In this document: positions 52,558-64,000 of the stretch, piece after piece | Numbering within the stretch: the stretch's first letter is position 1 | Layout of the letters: each line of letters begins with the position of its first letter | Assembly (NCBI RefSeq): GCF_002723995.1 | Contig: NZ_BEWP01000004.1 | Span: 186,001 to 250,000, forward strand | Length of the DNA: 64,000 nucleotides | Reading direction: 5' to 3' | Source: Gluconobacter kondonii | GTDB taxonomy: Bacteria > Pseudomonadota > Alphaproteobacteria > Acetobacterales > Acetobacteraceae | The notes under the pieces: generated by a model | Told to the model about the DNA's origin: nothing | The model's database searches: none | The model's input: only the letters and a program-made list of their open reading frames with translations | Made by a program: the position numbers and the translations under genes

Positions 52558-54851
52558 CAGAAATTCGAGCGCAGGGTAAACATGAAGTTCCGGGGCTCAC
52601 CGTAATAGTTGTAATAATAGAAATTACCGAGGCGTTGATAATAGCGCGTATTGGAGATGTTGTTGAGGTTCATGGTCAGCGCCAGATAGCGGTTCCATTG
52701 ATATCCGACCTGCGCCGAAGCGGTGATGTAGCCGGACTGCGTTACAAGGCGATTGGTGCCAAACGTCCCGCTCTGCGCATTGATGCCGCCCCCGATGCTC
52801 CAGATGTTTTTCTGCGCGCCCCGATAGGGTTCGAACCGATAATGCGTCCAGAGTTTCCACAGATGACGCGGCGAATTCCCGGCATAGGCAAGACCTGCAT
52901 TCGAGGGTGTGCCGTTATCAACGATGCGGTTATCATTATAGGTGTAACTGGCATTGATGTCCCATCCCGGCAGAGGACGGCCAATCACTTCGGCTTCCGC
53001 ACCCTGACAGCGCGTTTTTCCCGCCGCGACATAACAGGTGGCGGTATGGCTCGGGCCACAGGTCGGGTCCAGATCGCTGTTGGCAATCGCATCGTTCCGC
53101 TGCACGATCTTGTATCCCGCCATCGTGAAGCTCAGCATCTGGTTGAACAGCGCGCCTTTCATGCCGCCTTCAAGCTGCCCACCCCGTACCGGCTGAAGCT
53201 GACGTCCGTCCACGCCATAGGCAGACTGGGGGCTGAACGTATCGGTATAGCTGGCATAGAATGTGATGTGCGGCAGAACGTGATAGACCAGCGCGGCATA
53301 GGGCGTCAGGATACCCTGCTGATCGATGGACGTACTGGTCACGGCACCCGGCACCAGATCGCGCGATTTCTGCACATATCCGCTGATGCGCCCGCCCAGC
53401 GTCAGGAAAATGCTCGGCATGAGCTGAAAACGCCCCTGCCCGTACACACCCCACTGTTCGGTCGGCTGCCAGCTCCGGCTTGTAACGGAAGGGAGAATGG
53501 CCCCTGAAATTGCGCCATAATCGCTGATTGGCAGACCGGCCAGAGCAGCGTTCGTGCGGGAATTCACGCTCGCCCCGCCGCCTTCATAGACATAGCGATT
53601 ATAATTCGCGCCAATCATGAGCGTATGCGTCCGGTTCAGAAGATGCAGCGGTCCGGTCAGATAACCGTCCACGCCGTCGTTGGTCTCGCTGTAAAGAGAG
53701 CGTGCCGCCACGTAATTCGCTGTCTGGGTTTTGGCATTATAGGCGTTGATATAGCTGTATTGCAGATCGGTATCGGCTGTCCTGTGCCGCCCTGTAACAC
53801 GCCCGACCCAGCCCGCACCAAAGCGCCGTTCGAGCTGCGCCATGACTTCGGTCGTGGGCACCTGCCCCTTGTTCCAGTCCGATCCGATGAACGTATTGCG
53901 CGGCAGATTGAGGTCCGCTCCCGTCCCGCTCATGCGCGGCAGGCCCATATAGCGGGTCGTGTCATTGGACTGCGACGTGACGGAAACGGTCAGGGTGGTG
54001 CGTCGATCGATATGGATGTCTGTCACGCCATAGATCGTCCAGCGGCGGTCATAGGCGTTTTTATAGAAAAAATCGCGCTCGGTCCCGGCCATGACCAGAC
54101 GGGCAGACACGATTTTCGAGTTTCCGATCGGCCCACCCACATCGACGCTGGCGTGATAGTTGTCCCATGATCCGGCGCTGAAAGACGCATTGCCCTGAAA
54201 TGTTTCGGTTGGGCGCTTATGGACAAAATTGACGCTGCCGCCCGGTGCGCTTGAACCCTGCAATACGCCATCCGAGCCGCGCAGAACCTCGATCCGGTCA
54301 TAGATCGCCAGATCGAACTGCTGGGCCAGCTGAAGGCCGCCTGTCGCGGGCGATCCATCATACTGGGCCGCGAGTTGGAAACCACGGGACGAAAACCCCG
54401 CCGTGCCATCGCCATACAGATTGACGTTGACGCCCGCGACCTGTTTGAGCGCGTTGTCGACCGTGAAAAGATTCTGGTCCTTCATCTGCTGCGTGCTCAG
54501 CACAGAAATCGACTGCGGTACGTCTTCGGGCCGCAGCAACATGCGCGTCGTGGACACCGCACGCACGGTATAGGTCCCGGTGCCGTCTGTTGTAGCGGTT
54601 GCACGATGTCCATGGACCAGAAGCTGCTCGACACTGCCGGGGACGTCTGACTCTGCCGTTACGACAGAAGACGGTTTTTTCTTCGTGGAGACCTTCTTCT
54701 GCTCCTGTCCCGCCGCAGAGAGATCCACGGGTGCGGCCTGCGCCACAGCCTCCTCCCAGCCACCGGACAGCAGCGCGAGAGCATGCAGGGTTTTTCTGAA
54801 CCCCGTTCCCGGACGGGAACATGAAGCCGGATTATTCCCTGTCTGCATCAT
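52557..54851 (-). CDS. TonB-dependent siderophore receptor
   Basis: A roughly 764-residue outer-membrane receptor. Plug: EDVPQSISVLSTQQMKDQ, FSSRGFQL, YDRIEVLRGSDGVLQGSSAP, GGSVNFVHKRP. Barrel ends YYYNYYGEPRNFMFTLRSNF with terminal Phe. It has no STN domain. It is a close relative of the broken receptor in the copper island. The N-terminus is unusual, with a long basic region before a weak hydrophobic stretch; ATG 54851 (MMQTGNN) is preferred to the first in-frame start at 54905, which sits only seven bases from the Fur box. Head of the four-gene iron operon. Confidence 0.9.
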   Translation of the reverse strand: MMQTGNNPASCSRPGTGFRKTLHALALLSGGWEEAVAQAAPVDLSAAGQEQKKVSTKKKPSSVVTAESDVPGSVEQLLVHGHRATATTDGTGTYTVRAVSTTRMLLRPEDVPQSISVLSTQQMKDQNLFTVDNALKQVAGVNVNLYGDGTAGFSSRGFQLAAQYDGSPATGGLQLAQQFDLAIYDRIEVLRGSDGVLQGSSAPGGSVNFVHKRPTETFQGNASFSAGSWDNYHASVDVGGPIGNSKIVSARLVMAGTERDFFYKNAYDRRWTIYGVTDIHIDRRTTLTVSVTSQSNDTTRYMGLPRMSGTGADLNLPRNTFIGSDWNKGQVPTTEVMAQLERRFGAGWVGRVTGRHRTADTDLQYSYINAYNAKTQTANYVAARSLYSETNDGVDGYLTGPLHLLNRTHTLMIGANYNRYVYEGGGASVNSRTNAALAGLPISDYGAISGAILPSVTSRSWQPTEQWGVYGQGRFQLMPSIFLTLGGRISGYVQKSRDLVPGAVTSTSIDQQGILTPYAALVYHVLPHITFYASYTDTFSPQSAYGVDGRQLQPVRGGQLEGGMKGALFNQMLSFTMAGYKIVQRNDAIANSDLDPTCGPSHTATCYVAAGKTRCQGAEAEVIGRPLPGWDINASYTYNDNRIVDNGTPSNAGLAYAGNSPRHLWKLWTHYRFEPYRGAQKNIWSIGGGINAQSGTFGTNRLVTQSGYITASAQVGYQWNRYLALTMNLNNISNTRYYQRLGNFYYYNYYGEPRNFMFTLRSNF

Positions 54852-54911
54852 ACGCGCTTTCGAGTGACCGTTTATCAGCCCCCTCTCACGGAAGGGATGA
54901 CGCAAACCTAT

Positions 54912-54928
54912 ATGAGAATAGTTCTTAT
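54912..54928 (-). promoter_or_regulatory. Fur box before the receptor-PepSY operon
   Basis: ATGAGAATAGTTCTTAT is a near-perfect palindrome (ATGAGAA and TTCTTAT around a three-base centre) and fits the Fur consensus. It lies about 60 bases before the proposed receptor start. Confidence 0.7.
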
Positions 54929-55256
54929 TAACAGAGTGCTATTCCGCTTTTATTGGCAAAAAAGCCTTTACGAAAACATACGAAACACTTTTGACGCCTT
55001 ATACGGGAGCCCGGTACAGAAATAACCTTCCAGAAAGCCTCTGAAGATGGTCCGCCGAATCCGGAATATCCTGTCGTGAAAACGAAACCGGACATCTTCA
55101 TAAACCCCTGACAAAACGGGCCTTGCGGGCCATTCCACCCCCCTTCAAACGATCATTGCGTCACCCTGAATTTTTGGGTTTCCGTGATGCGATCAAAGTG
55201 CCAAAAGCCCTCGCATTCGGGACGCTCAGGTCACCGTTCCAGTCAGGAATTACATC
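54929..55256. other. Intergenic gap between the iron operon and an MFS gene
   Basis: No gene supported. The left half is AT-rich (iron operon promoter); the right part, ending AGTCAGGAATTACATC, holds the Shine-Dalgarno of the MFS gene. Confidence 0.5.
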
Positions 55257-56438
55257 GTGTTCAAAACGCTCTCCGGCCCGGCCATTGCGGGTCTCTGCGC
55301 TCTGTTCGCATCGACCTTCATTGCCGTGACAACCGAAGTCGCACCGGTTGGCCTGCTGATCGACATGGCCAAGTCCTTCAACATCACCGAAGGCCATGCC
55401 GGACTGGCCGTGAGCGCCTATGCCCTGCTCGTCGCATTCGGAGCCGTCCCCATCACGATCGCCACGAGCCGTATGGACCGCAAGATGCTCATGGTGCTCT
55501 GCCTCGTCGGGTATGTCGTCTCCAACCTGATTTCCGCCATGGCACCCAGCTTCGGCATTCTCTGCGTCGGCCGGGCTCTGGGTGGCCTGTCTCACGCGCT
55601 TCTGATGTCCATTGCCGCTGCCTATACCGCCCATCTCGTGCCCGAACGTATGACGGGACGCGCCATTTCGTTTGTTTTCGGAGGGACGTCTCTGGGGTCT
55701 GTTCTGGGCGTTCCGGGAGCCGCCGCGATCAGCCAGTTCACAAGCTGGCGTGTGGCGCTTTACGTCATCGCGGCGCTGGCCGCGATGCTGACGATCTTCA
55801 TCGCGCTCTATCTCCCGCCCGTACGCGGAACCGATACCAAAGCCCTCAAAGTTCCGACCATCCGCTCACCACATGCCGCGCGGATTTTCGGCATCGTGAT
55901 CGGTGTGAACGCCATTTTCTTCTTCGCGCATAACCTGCTTTATACCTATGTCTCCCCGCTGCTTCTGGCGCATGGCCTGCCCTTGCATCTGTTAAGCATT
56001 GCGCTGCTCATCACAGGACTTGTCAGCATTTCCGGTCTGTGGGCGGCGGGTCAGGTCGTGGACCGCTGGCCTGCGGGCGGTCTGTTCGGCGGCGGTATCG
56101 CCATGCTGACCGGCATGACTTTGGTTTACGGGCACCTGCTGTCGGCATGGCCCAGCGTTGCCGCCGTCGGACTATGGTGCATGGGCTATGCTGCCATCAT
56201 TCCCTTCGTCATGTCCGGTGCCATCCGGGCCCGCGCAACCAGTGCGGATGTTGCGGGTGCGGCGGTCAACAGCAGCAGCAACATGGGCATCCTGCTCGGC
56301 TCGGCGATTGGTGGGCATCTTCTCAATACACTGGGATTTGCGGTGCTCTGCCCCGCCTCCGTCGTGATCGCACTAGGCGGAATCCTGCTCGCGGCGTTCA
56401 ACCCGGCTGCCTTCCCGCGCAAACTCCAGCACGACTGA
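55257..56438 (+). CDS. MFS transporter (DHA1 family)
   Basis: A 393-residue, 12-helix MFS protein. Features are FASTFIAVTTEVAPVGLLID in helix 1 with the EVAPVGLL motif of the AraJ/YdhP/PbuE-type exporters, the loop SRMDRKMLM after helix 2, and GRALGGLSHALLMSI. Such proteins export sugars, nucleosides or drugs; the substrate is unknown. It starts on GTG, with CAGGAA at good spacing. It is monocistronic and converges on the thiD end of the thiamine operon, with eleven bases between. Confidence 0.85.
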   Translation: MFKTLSGPAIAGLCALFASTFIAVTTEVAPVGLLIDMAKSFNITEGHAGLAVSAYALLVAFGAVPITIATSRMDRKMLMVLCLVGYVVSNLISAMAPSFGILCVGRALGGLSHALLMSIAAAYTAHLVPERMTGRAISFVFGGTSLGSVLGVPGAAAISQFTSWRVALYVIAALAAMLTIFIALYLPPVRGTDTKALKVPTIRSPHAARIFGIVIGVNAIFFFAHNLLYTYVSPLLLAHGLPLHLLSIALLITGLVSISGLWAAGQVVDRWPAGGLFGGGIAMLTGMTLVYGHLLSAWPSVAAVGLWCMGYAAIIPFVMSGAIRARATSADVAGAAVNSSSNMGILLGSAIGGHLLNTLGFAVLCPASVVIALGGILLAAFNPAAFPRKLQHD

Positions 56439-56449
56439 CACACTACTTT

Positions 56450-57181
56450 TCAGGCGTTGCGGAAACGCTCTTCAACTCCGCAACGCGCAGCCCGGATAGC
56501 CTCGGGTAGATCTTGCCCCATGACCAGTCCCGCCGCCAGAGCGCTGGCAAGCTGACAGCCCGTTCCCCTCAACTCGAATGCAAAACGGGGAGAACGGAAA
56601 GCCACGGGAGGAGAACCCGTTTCATACAGGACATCCTCAGAAACCGAAGACGGCAGATCATGCCCGCCCTTGAGAAGAACGCTCCGACAGCCCCGAGACA
56701 GCAGCGCGTTGACGATTTCCTCGCGTTCCACCGCCGGAGCCATTCCCAGTGCAGCAGCCAGCGCCGCAAGTTCCGGCAGATTGGGAGTAAGAATAGTAGT
56801 GCGGGGCAGAAGCAGGGCGATCAAGGCCTGCGCCCCCTCCGGGTCCAGCAGCGCATGACCGGAACTTGAACAGAGCACCGGGTCCAGAACCACCGGAACA
56901 TCTGGCAGAAGCGCTGCGACAACACGGATCAGAGGCGCATTGAACAGGGCCCCGATCTTGACGGCCCCGATCCCCGCCTCCAGCGCTGCTTCAATCTGCG
57001 CGGCCAGAAGCGATGGAGCGACGGGCTCCACCGCCAGAACGCGACGATCGGTCTGTGCCGTGACGGCGGTGACGGCAAGACGTGCGGTCTGTCCGGACGC
57101 CTGCACAGCGAGTAGATCCCGTGCAAGACCAGCGCCCCCGCTGGAATCCATCCCCCCGATCAGAAGAACAGGCTGCGTCAT
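56450..57181 (-). CDS. thiD: Hydroxymethylpyrimidine/phosphomethylpyrimidine kinase
   Basis: A 243-residue kinase that phosphorylates HMP and HMP-P in thiamine synthesis. Motifs: LLIGGMDSSGGAGLARDL at the start, VAVTAVTAQTDRRV-like strand, VLDPVLCSSSGHALL, LTPNLPELAAL, VLLKGGHD and the catalytic GTGCQLASALAAGL, where Cys replaces the commoner GTGCT-S arrangement normally. The ATG at 57181 overlaps the upstream thiF-like stop (ATGA). It is the last gene of the thiamine operon. Confidence 0.93.
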   Translation of the reverse strand: MTQPVLLIGGMDSSGGAGLARDLLAVQASGQTARLAVTAVTAQTDRRVLAVEPVAPSLLAAQIEAALEAGIGAVKIGALFNAPLIRVVAALLPDVPVVLDPVLCSSSGHALLDPEGAQALIALLLPRTTILTPNLPELAALAAALGMAPAVEREEIVNALLSRGCRSVLLKGGHDLPSSVSEDVLYETGSPPVAFRSPRFAFELRGTGCQLASALAAGLVMGQDLPEAIRAARCGVEERFRNA

Positions 57182-58140
57182 CGTCCCGTCGTCGCAATGA
57201 ACGCAGGCACACCCGCCTGCGCGGAAAAGCGTTTGGCGGCCCGCCACGCCCGCAGACCACTCGCACAGACAAAGACGGTCCTGCCTGGCCCTTCAGGCAG
57301 AGTTTCGGGATGCTCAATCGGCCCGCGAACGGCCCAGGACACGGAGGGCGGTCCCTGTTCTTCCAGCCCCCGTAGATCGAAAACGCGGTCTTCTGCGCTG
57401 ATGTCCTCAAGCCCGAGAATAAAGGGACCCTCATTTTCGGCGGAAACCGCCGTATCGAACCGGAAAGACGAACTTCTCCAGCGTTCCAGATCCAGCGTCA
57501 TCATCTGCCCCAGCGGAGAGGGCTGCGTCTCAAGCAGAACGGAGAGCACCATCTGCGCCTGTATGGCCCCAAGCGCTGCAACAGCAGGCCCCATTACCCC
57601 GGCTTCCGCACAATTCGGCAGAATAGCGGGAAGATCCGGGAAAACAGCCCGGTAATCCGGTGCCGTACCACAGAACGCACCCGCATAGCCCGACCGCCCA
57701 AGCACCGAAGCACTCACGAGGGGAAGGCCAGCTTCAACACACAGATCGGACAGCAGATAAGTGACGGCCACGCTGTCCGCCGCATCCACGACAACGGACA
57801 CATCCGTCAGAAGACGCCGGGCCAGTGTCGGTTCCAGACGCTGCGCCACGGGTACGATCTGACAGTCCGGGTTCAGATCCGACAGCCGATCGGCCACGCA
57901 GGCGGCCTTGAAGCGGCCGATATCGTCCATGCGAAAGAGCGTCTGGCGATGCAGGTTGCTCTCATCCACACGGTCATGATCGACCACCGTGATCCGTCCG
58001 CATCCAACACCGACAAGCGCGGGCAGAACAGTCGCGCCCAGACCACCTGCGCCCACGACCAGAACATGGGCTTCCAAAAGGCGCTTCTGATCCGCCGCAC
58101 CCTGCGGAAAAAGTCCGGTCTGTCGCGAATAACGGCTCAT
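57178..58140 (-). CDS. thiF: ThiF/MoeB-type adenylyltransferase with rhodanese domain
   Basis: A 320-residue E1-like enzyme that adenylates the ThiS C-terminus. Motifs: VVGAGGLGATVLPALVGVG (ATP loop), VDHDRVDESNLHRQTLF, and PNCAEAGVMGP. The first zinc CxxC of many ThiF/MoeB proteins is missing: the segment reads DYRAVFPD in the place of CYRCxF. The C-terminal about 80 residues (EDRVFDLRG, TVFVCASGLRAWRAAKRF) form a rhodanese domain with its active Cys, so it may both activate and sulfurate ThiS. ATG 58140 overlaps the thiE stop by four bases. Confidence 0.88.
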   Translation of the reverse strand: MSRYSRQTGLFPQGAADQKRLLEAHVLVVGAGGLGATVLPALVGVGCGRITVVDHDRVDESNLHRQTLFRMDDIGRFKAACVADRLSDLNPDCQIVPVAQRLEPTLARRLLTDVSVVVDAADSVAVTYLLSDLCVEAGLPLVSASVLGRSGYAGAFCGTAPDYRAVFPDLPAILPNCAEAGVMGPAVAALGAIQAQMVLSVLLETQPSPLGQMMTLDLERWRSSSFRFDTAVSAENEGPFILGLEDISAEDRVFDLRGLEEQGPPSVSWAVRGPIEHPETLPEGPGRTVFVCASGLRAWRAAKRFSAQAGVPAFIATTGR

Positions 58141-58751
58141 TGTCTGTAGGCCTGCGTCGCGACGATCCATTCCCGACAGCGCGCCACCGGGTCTTCGGCC
58201 TGCTGGATGTCCGTCACAACCGCCGCACTGTCCGCCCCTGCTGCAAAAACCCCTTCCAAACGCTCCGGCGTGAGGCCGCCGATGGCGACCAGTGGCGTAT
58301 CCCCGGCACGGGTTTTCCAGTCCCGGACGCGCTCCAGCCCCTGCGGCCCCCATTTCATTTTCTTCAGCAATGTCGGATAGACGGGGCCGAGTGCGACATA
58401 GGCCGGTTTGAAAGACAGAGCGCGTTCAAGCTCCGCTGGATCATGGGTGGACAGTCCGAACCGGATGCCCGCACGCCGCAGAGCGTCAAAATCGGCGGTT
58501 TCCATGTCTTCCTGCCCGAGATGGACGAAATCGCACCCCAGTTCCAGCGCCAGACGCCAGTAATCATTGATGACAAGCTGCGCGCCATGAAGGGCGCAGA
58601 GTGCCCAGGCATGGCGGATCTGACGGCGGAGCTCTGCGTCCGGCTTGTCCTTCAGCCGAAGCTGAACCAGACGCACACCACAGGGCAGCAGCGTTTCAAG
58701 GAGCGAAACGTCTCCCACCAGAAGATAAAACGGGTCAAGCGCCGTCATCAT
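58137..58751 (-). CDS. thiE: Thiamine phosphate synthase
   Basis: A 204-residue TIM-barrel enzyme that joins HMP-PP to the thiazole phosphate to give thiamine phosphate. Motifs: [58 protein letters not shown] and [12 protein letters not shown], all in the usual order. Four-base overlaps with thiG and thiF. Cytoplasmic. Confidence 0.94.
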   Translation of the reverse strand: MMTALDPFYLLVGDVSLLETLLPCGVRLVQLRLKDKPDAELRRQIRHAWALCALHGAQLVINDYWRLALELGCDFVHLGQEDMETADFDALRRAGIRFGLSTHDPAELERALSFKPAYVALGPVYPTLLKKMKWGPQGLERVRDWKTRAGDTPLVAIGGLTPERLEGVFAAGADSAAVVTDIQQAEDPVARCREWIVATQAYRQ

Positions 58752-59506
58752 GCCAGCTCCGCCAGACCGAAGACCGGCGTCGAGGCGCAGGCCATGTCCC
58801 GTCTGGGCATCAGCCCGGCCTCGAACGCGTCCCGCCCCGCCTGAATGGCGCGACCGAACGCCCGCGCCATGGTCGCCGGGTCCACGGCCTTGGCCACGGC
58901 CGTATTGAGCAGAATGGCGTCCAGCCCCATCTCCATGGCCTGCGCCGCCTGACTGGGCGCACCAATCCCCGCGTCCACGACCAGCGGAACCCCGGTGAAA
59001 TGTGCCCGCATGGTTCGCAGACCTTCAGGATTACGCAGCCCCTGCCCCGATCCGATCGGCGCGCCCCACGGCATCAGCACCTTGCATCCGGCCTCAAGGA
59101 GTTTTTCTCCCACGATCAGGTCTTCGGTCGTGTAGGGAAACACCTCGAACCCCTCCGCGCACAGCACGCGCGCGGCTTCGACGAGCGCGAACGGGTCCGG
59201 CTGGAGTGTGTCGGCATGGCCGATGACTTCCAGCTTGATCCACGATGTTCCAAACACTTCGCGCGCCATACGGGCCGTGGTGACGGCTTCGCGGGCCGTA
59301 TGACACCCCGCCGTATTGGGCAGCAGGCGGCATCGGCTTTCGGACAGGATGTTCCGGAACGCCGTGCCCGCAGCGCCCTCCCGCCGCAGCGAAACCGTGA
59401 TGATCTCCGCGCCAGATGCCTCGATCGCCTCCAGCAGAACCGCGGGCGACGGATATTGTGCCGTCCCGAGCATCAGCCGCGACGTCAGATCAACGCCATA
59501 AAACAT
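58748..59506 (-). CDS. thiG: Thiazole synthase
   Basis: A 252-residue enzyme that makes the thiazole ring from deoxyxylulose phosphate, ThiS thiocarboxylate and the glycine imine supplied by ThiO. Family landmarks: [34 protein letters not shown] with the Schiff-base Lys, [13 protein letters not shown] and [19 protein letters not shown]. Start ATG 59506 lies directly after thiS; end overlaps thiE start (ATGA). Confidence 0.96.
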   Translation of the reverse strand: MFYGVDLTSRLMLGTAQYPSPAVLLEAIEASGAEIITVSLRREGAAGTAFRNILSESRCRLLPNTAGCHTAREAVTTARMAREVFGTSWIKLEVIGHADTLQPDPFALVEAARVLCAEGFEVFPYTTEDLIVGEKLLEAGCKVLMPWGAPIGSGQGLRNPEGLRTMRAHFTGVPLVVDAGIGAPSQAAQAMEMGLDAILLNTAVAKAVDPATMARAFGRAIQAGRDAFEAGLMPRRDMACASTPVFGLAELA

Positions 59507-59507
59507 G

Positions 59508-59694
59508 TCAGCCTCCCTGCATCGGAGACAGGACTTCGACCTTCATGCCGTCGTCCAGACGGGTTGCGTCACGCATGGAGCGGGCAATGAAATCGCCGTT
59601 AAGGGCCGTGGCCACGCAGGGCGCTTCAAAACCCTGTTCGATCAACAGGTCGGCCAGCGTCAGGGCCTGTGTCCTGACGATCTCGCCATTCAGA

Positions 59695-59705
<11 letters not shown>
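59508..59705 (-). CDS. thiS: Sulfur carrier protein ThiS
   Basis: A 65-residue ubiquitin-like protein ([10 protein letters not shown] start) ending VLSPMQGG. The terminal Gly-Gly is adenylated by ThiF and then carries sulfur as a thiocarboxylate to ThiG. The start at 59705 overlaps the end of thiO; ATG 59711 is an alternative adding two residues. Confidence 0.94.
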
Positions 59706-62662
<2,957 letters not shown>

Positions 62663-63086
62663 AGAGTTCGACAGTGCTGGAGAAGAGCAGAAAGATCAAG
62701 ACCCGACAGATCACGCGTAGGCTGTCTGTCCTGAGATTTGATGGCATTTCCCTTTCACGAAAGCGGGAGGAAACCTTTGTATGGGACAGTCACAAACCTT
62801 CAAAAATCCACACATCAACTCTTGGCAAGGACATGACACGCAGATCATAAATTTTATTATTCCGGATAAATAACAACATCATTATATGGATATTGCTCCG
62901 AAATGTAACATTGTGCTCAGCTATGCTTTTAAGCAACACAAAGACATTAAATTGAAAAACAAATAATAAACAGTTTTTTTAATCACCAAAGCCAAGCTAT
63001 CAGGCTGATCATGTTATTTTTACGGAATGACATTAATCAGTAACGAATCCCCAAGTTTTCTATCCCAGCGTGAGGATTATGTTTCT
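62663..63086. other. AT-rich intergenic region with divergent promoters
   Basis: About 420 bases with no gene. The middle and right parts are strongly AT-rich (homopolymer A and T runs near 62850-63000), unlike the GC-rich surroundings. It must hold the thi operon promoter on one side and the receptor promoter on the other. No clear Fur box was seen. Confidence 0.6.
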
Positions 63087-64000
63087 ATGAAAGCCAGATC
63101 AGCACCACGTCGAAACATCATGCTTTTCGCCTTTTCCGCACTAACCGGAGCAGCTGTCACAGCACCCACCGGCTCGGCGCAGGCACAAACCGTCAGTGCT
63201 TCGCAGGACAGTACTGTCGCCTCCAAACAGGCCAAGTCCCAAAGCCGCATTGCTACGAGTAAAACCGCGTCGACCACATCGTCGCGCAAGGCGACGCTGC
63301 AAAAAGCCGCCGCAACCAGCGTCAATTCGACCCGCGCAGAAAGCGTCGTCGTCACGGGCACATTGTTCCACGACAAGAACCTGAGCAGCGCGTCCCCGAT
63401 TGAACAGATTACTGCCAAGCAGCTCCAGCAACGCGGCATCAAAACCGTGACCGACGCCCTTCAGCTTCTGTCGTCCAACGGTTCCGGCAACCTGACCAAC
63501 GCCTTTTCCGCAAACGGCGCCTTCGCGGGCGGCGCGTCTGCCCCCTCCCTCCGCGGCCTTCAGACCTCCGCAACGCTCGTGATGATGGACGGTATGCGTC
63601 TGTCCTACTATCCCGCGGGCGATGACGGTGCGCGTAACTTCGTCGATACGAACTGGATGCCCGCATCTCTGGTTCAGACCATCGACGTGCAGCAGGATGG
63701 CGGTTCCGCACTCTATGGTGCTGACGCCGTGGCCGGCGTCATCAACATGATTACACGCGAACAGATCAAGGGCTTCGAGGGCAACGCCGAAGGCGGCCTC
63801 AATCAGGGCGGTTATGGCGGCCATCAGCGGCTTTACGCCAATTACGGCGTGGGCGACGTGGAGAAAGACGGTTACAATTTCTATGTCAATTCAGAATACC
63901 AGTCCGATGACATGATTACCAACAGCCAGCTCGGCTATCCTTACAATACCAGCAACCTGACAGGTATCGGTGGCGGCAACGCGGACGGAAACATCCTTGG
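63087..64000 (+). CDS. TonB-dependent receptor, C-terminus beyond the window edge
   Basis: Open from ATG 63087 to the right edge (about 304 codons). Signal peptide (IMLFAFSALTGAAVTAPTG, cleavage near AQAQ), then a Ser/Thr/Ala/Lys-rich linker before the plug. The plug has SSASPIEQITAKQLQQRGI, SLRGLQTSATLVMMDGMRL, VDVQ-type IDVQQDGGSALYGADAVAGV and NMITRE. This is the general, non-siderophore style of plug (DGxR, YGADAVAGVIN), as in receptors for B12, carbohydrates or other solutes. The ligand is unknown. Start supported by GTGAGGA upstream. The previous gene is the divergent thiC, so a thiamine-related ligand is conceivable but unsupported. Confidence 0.9.
   Translation, partial: MKARSAPRRNIMLFAFSALTGAAVTAPTGSAQAQTVSASQDSTVASKQAKSQSRIATSKTASTTSSRKATLQKAAATSVNSTRAESVVVTGTLFHDKNLSSASPIEQITAKQLQQRGIKTVTDALQLLSSNGSGNLTNAFSANGAFAGGASAPSLRGLQTSATLVMMDGMRLSYYPAGDDGARNFVDTNWMPASLVQTIDVQQDGGSALYGADAVAGVINMITREQIKGFEGNAEGGLNQGGYGGHQRLYANYGVGDVEKDGYNFYVNSEYQSDDMITNSQLGYPYNTSNLTGIGGGNADGNIL

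Overview
The window looks like chromosomal DNA of an acetic acid bacterium, most probably Gluconobacter or a close relative in the Acetobacteraceae. This is inferred from protein content: a three-gene molybdenum xanthine dehydrogenase, a 2,5-diketogluconate-reductase-like aldo/keto reductase, a sugar porter, many TonB-dependent receptors, and GC-rich, tightly packed, overlapping operons. No tRNA, rRNA, CRISPR array, insertion sequence or integrase was recognised. Both ends of the window cut through TonB-dependent receptor genes.

Layout. 1-4.7 kb: a truncated siderophore receptor behind a Fur-like box, a flavin reductase, a porin-like barrel and an aldo/keto reductase. 4.8-12.5 kb: a large soluble hybrid histidine kinase, an SDR oxidoreductase, a FUSC exporter and a LysR regulator. 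12.5-16 kb: a sugar porter, a YqaE/Pmp3 peptide and a secreted glucoamylase-family (GH144-like) protein. 15.8-24.5 kb: xdhABC, then a four-gene Opp/Dpp-type ABC importer with no binding-protein gene beside it. 25-27 kb: cysteine synthase and a small serine hydrolase.

26.9-37.2 kb is a copper island: CopA P-type ATPase, CopZ chaperone, a His/Met/Cys-rich exported protein, multicopper oxidase, CopB, a Met-rich exported protein and a CsoR-type repressor. Similar C-tract/G-tract sequences ending in GGGTATA lie before both divergent arms and, less clearly, before the ATPase. Inside the island is the strangest object in the window: a TonB-dependent receptor gene with two in-frame stops and a frameshift, whose 3' end is fused in frame to a YddA/SbmA-like ABC transporter. 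The transporter has lost its N-terminus, an internal block and its Walker B aspartate, yet a 706-codon reading frame stays open across the junction.

37.5-55 kb is mostly iron acquisition: Fur box-feoA-feoB-Cys-rich FeoB partner; an ECF sigma/FecR/STN-receptor signalling operon; and a receptor-DUF3649-like-PepSY-DUF3325-like operon with its own Fur box. Between them lie a PhoD phosphatase, a thiopurine methyltransferase, a Dda/RecD-like helicase, a BASS transporter and a membrane diguanylate cyclase. 55-62.7 kb: an MFS exporter, then a complete thiamine operon thiC-thiO-thiS-thiG-thiE-thiF-thiD behind a TPP riboswitch. The window ends in another TonB-dependent receptor.

Taken together, the region is dominated by metal handling (copper export and detoxification, ferrous and ferric iron uptake), with cofactor synthesis and purine catabolism. 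The best candidates for something undescribed are the chimeric receptor-ABC relic, the uncharacterised exported copper-island proteins and their shared operator-like motif, and the ABC importer lacking a binding protein next to xanthine dehydrogenase.
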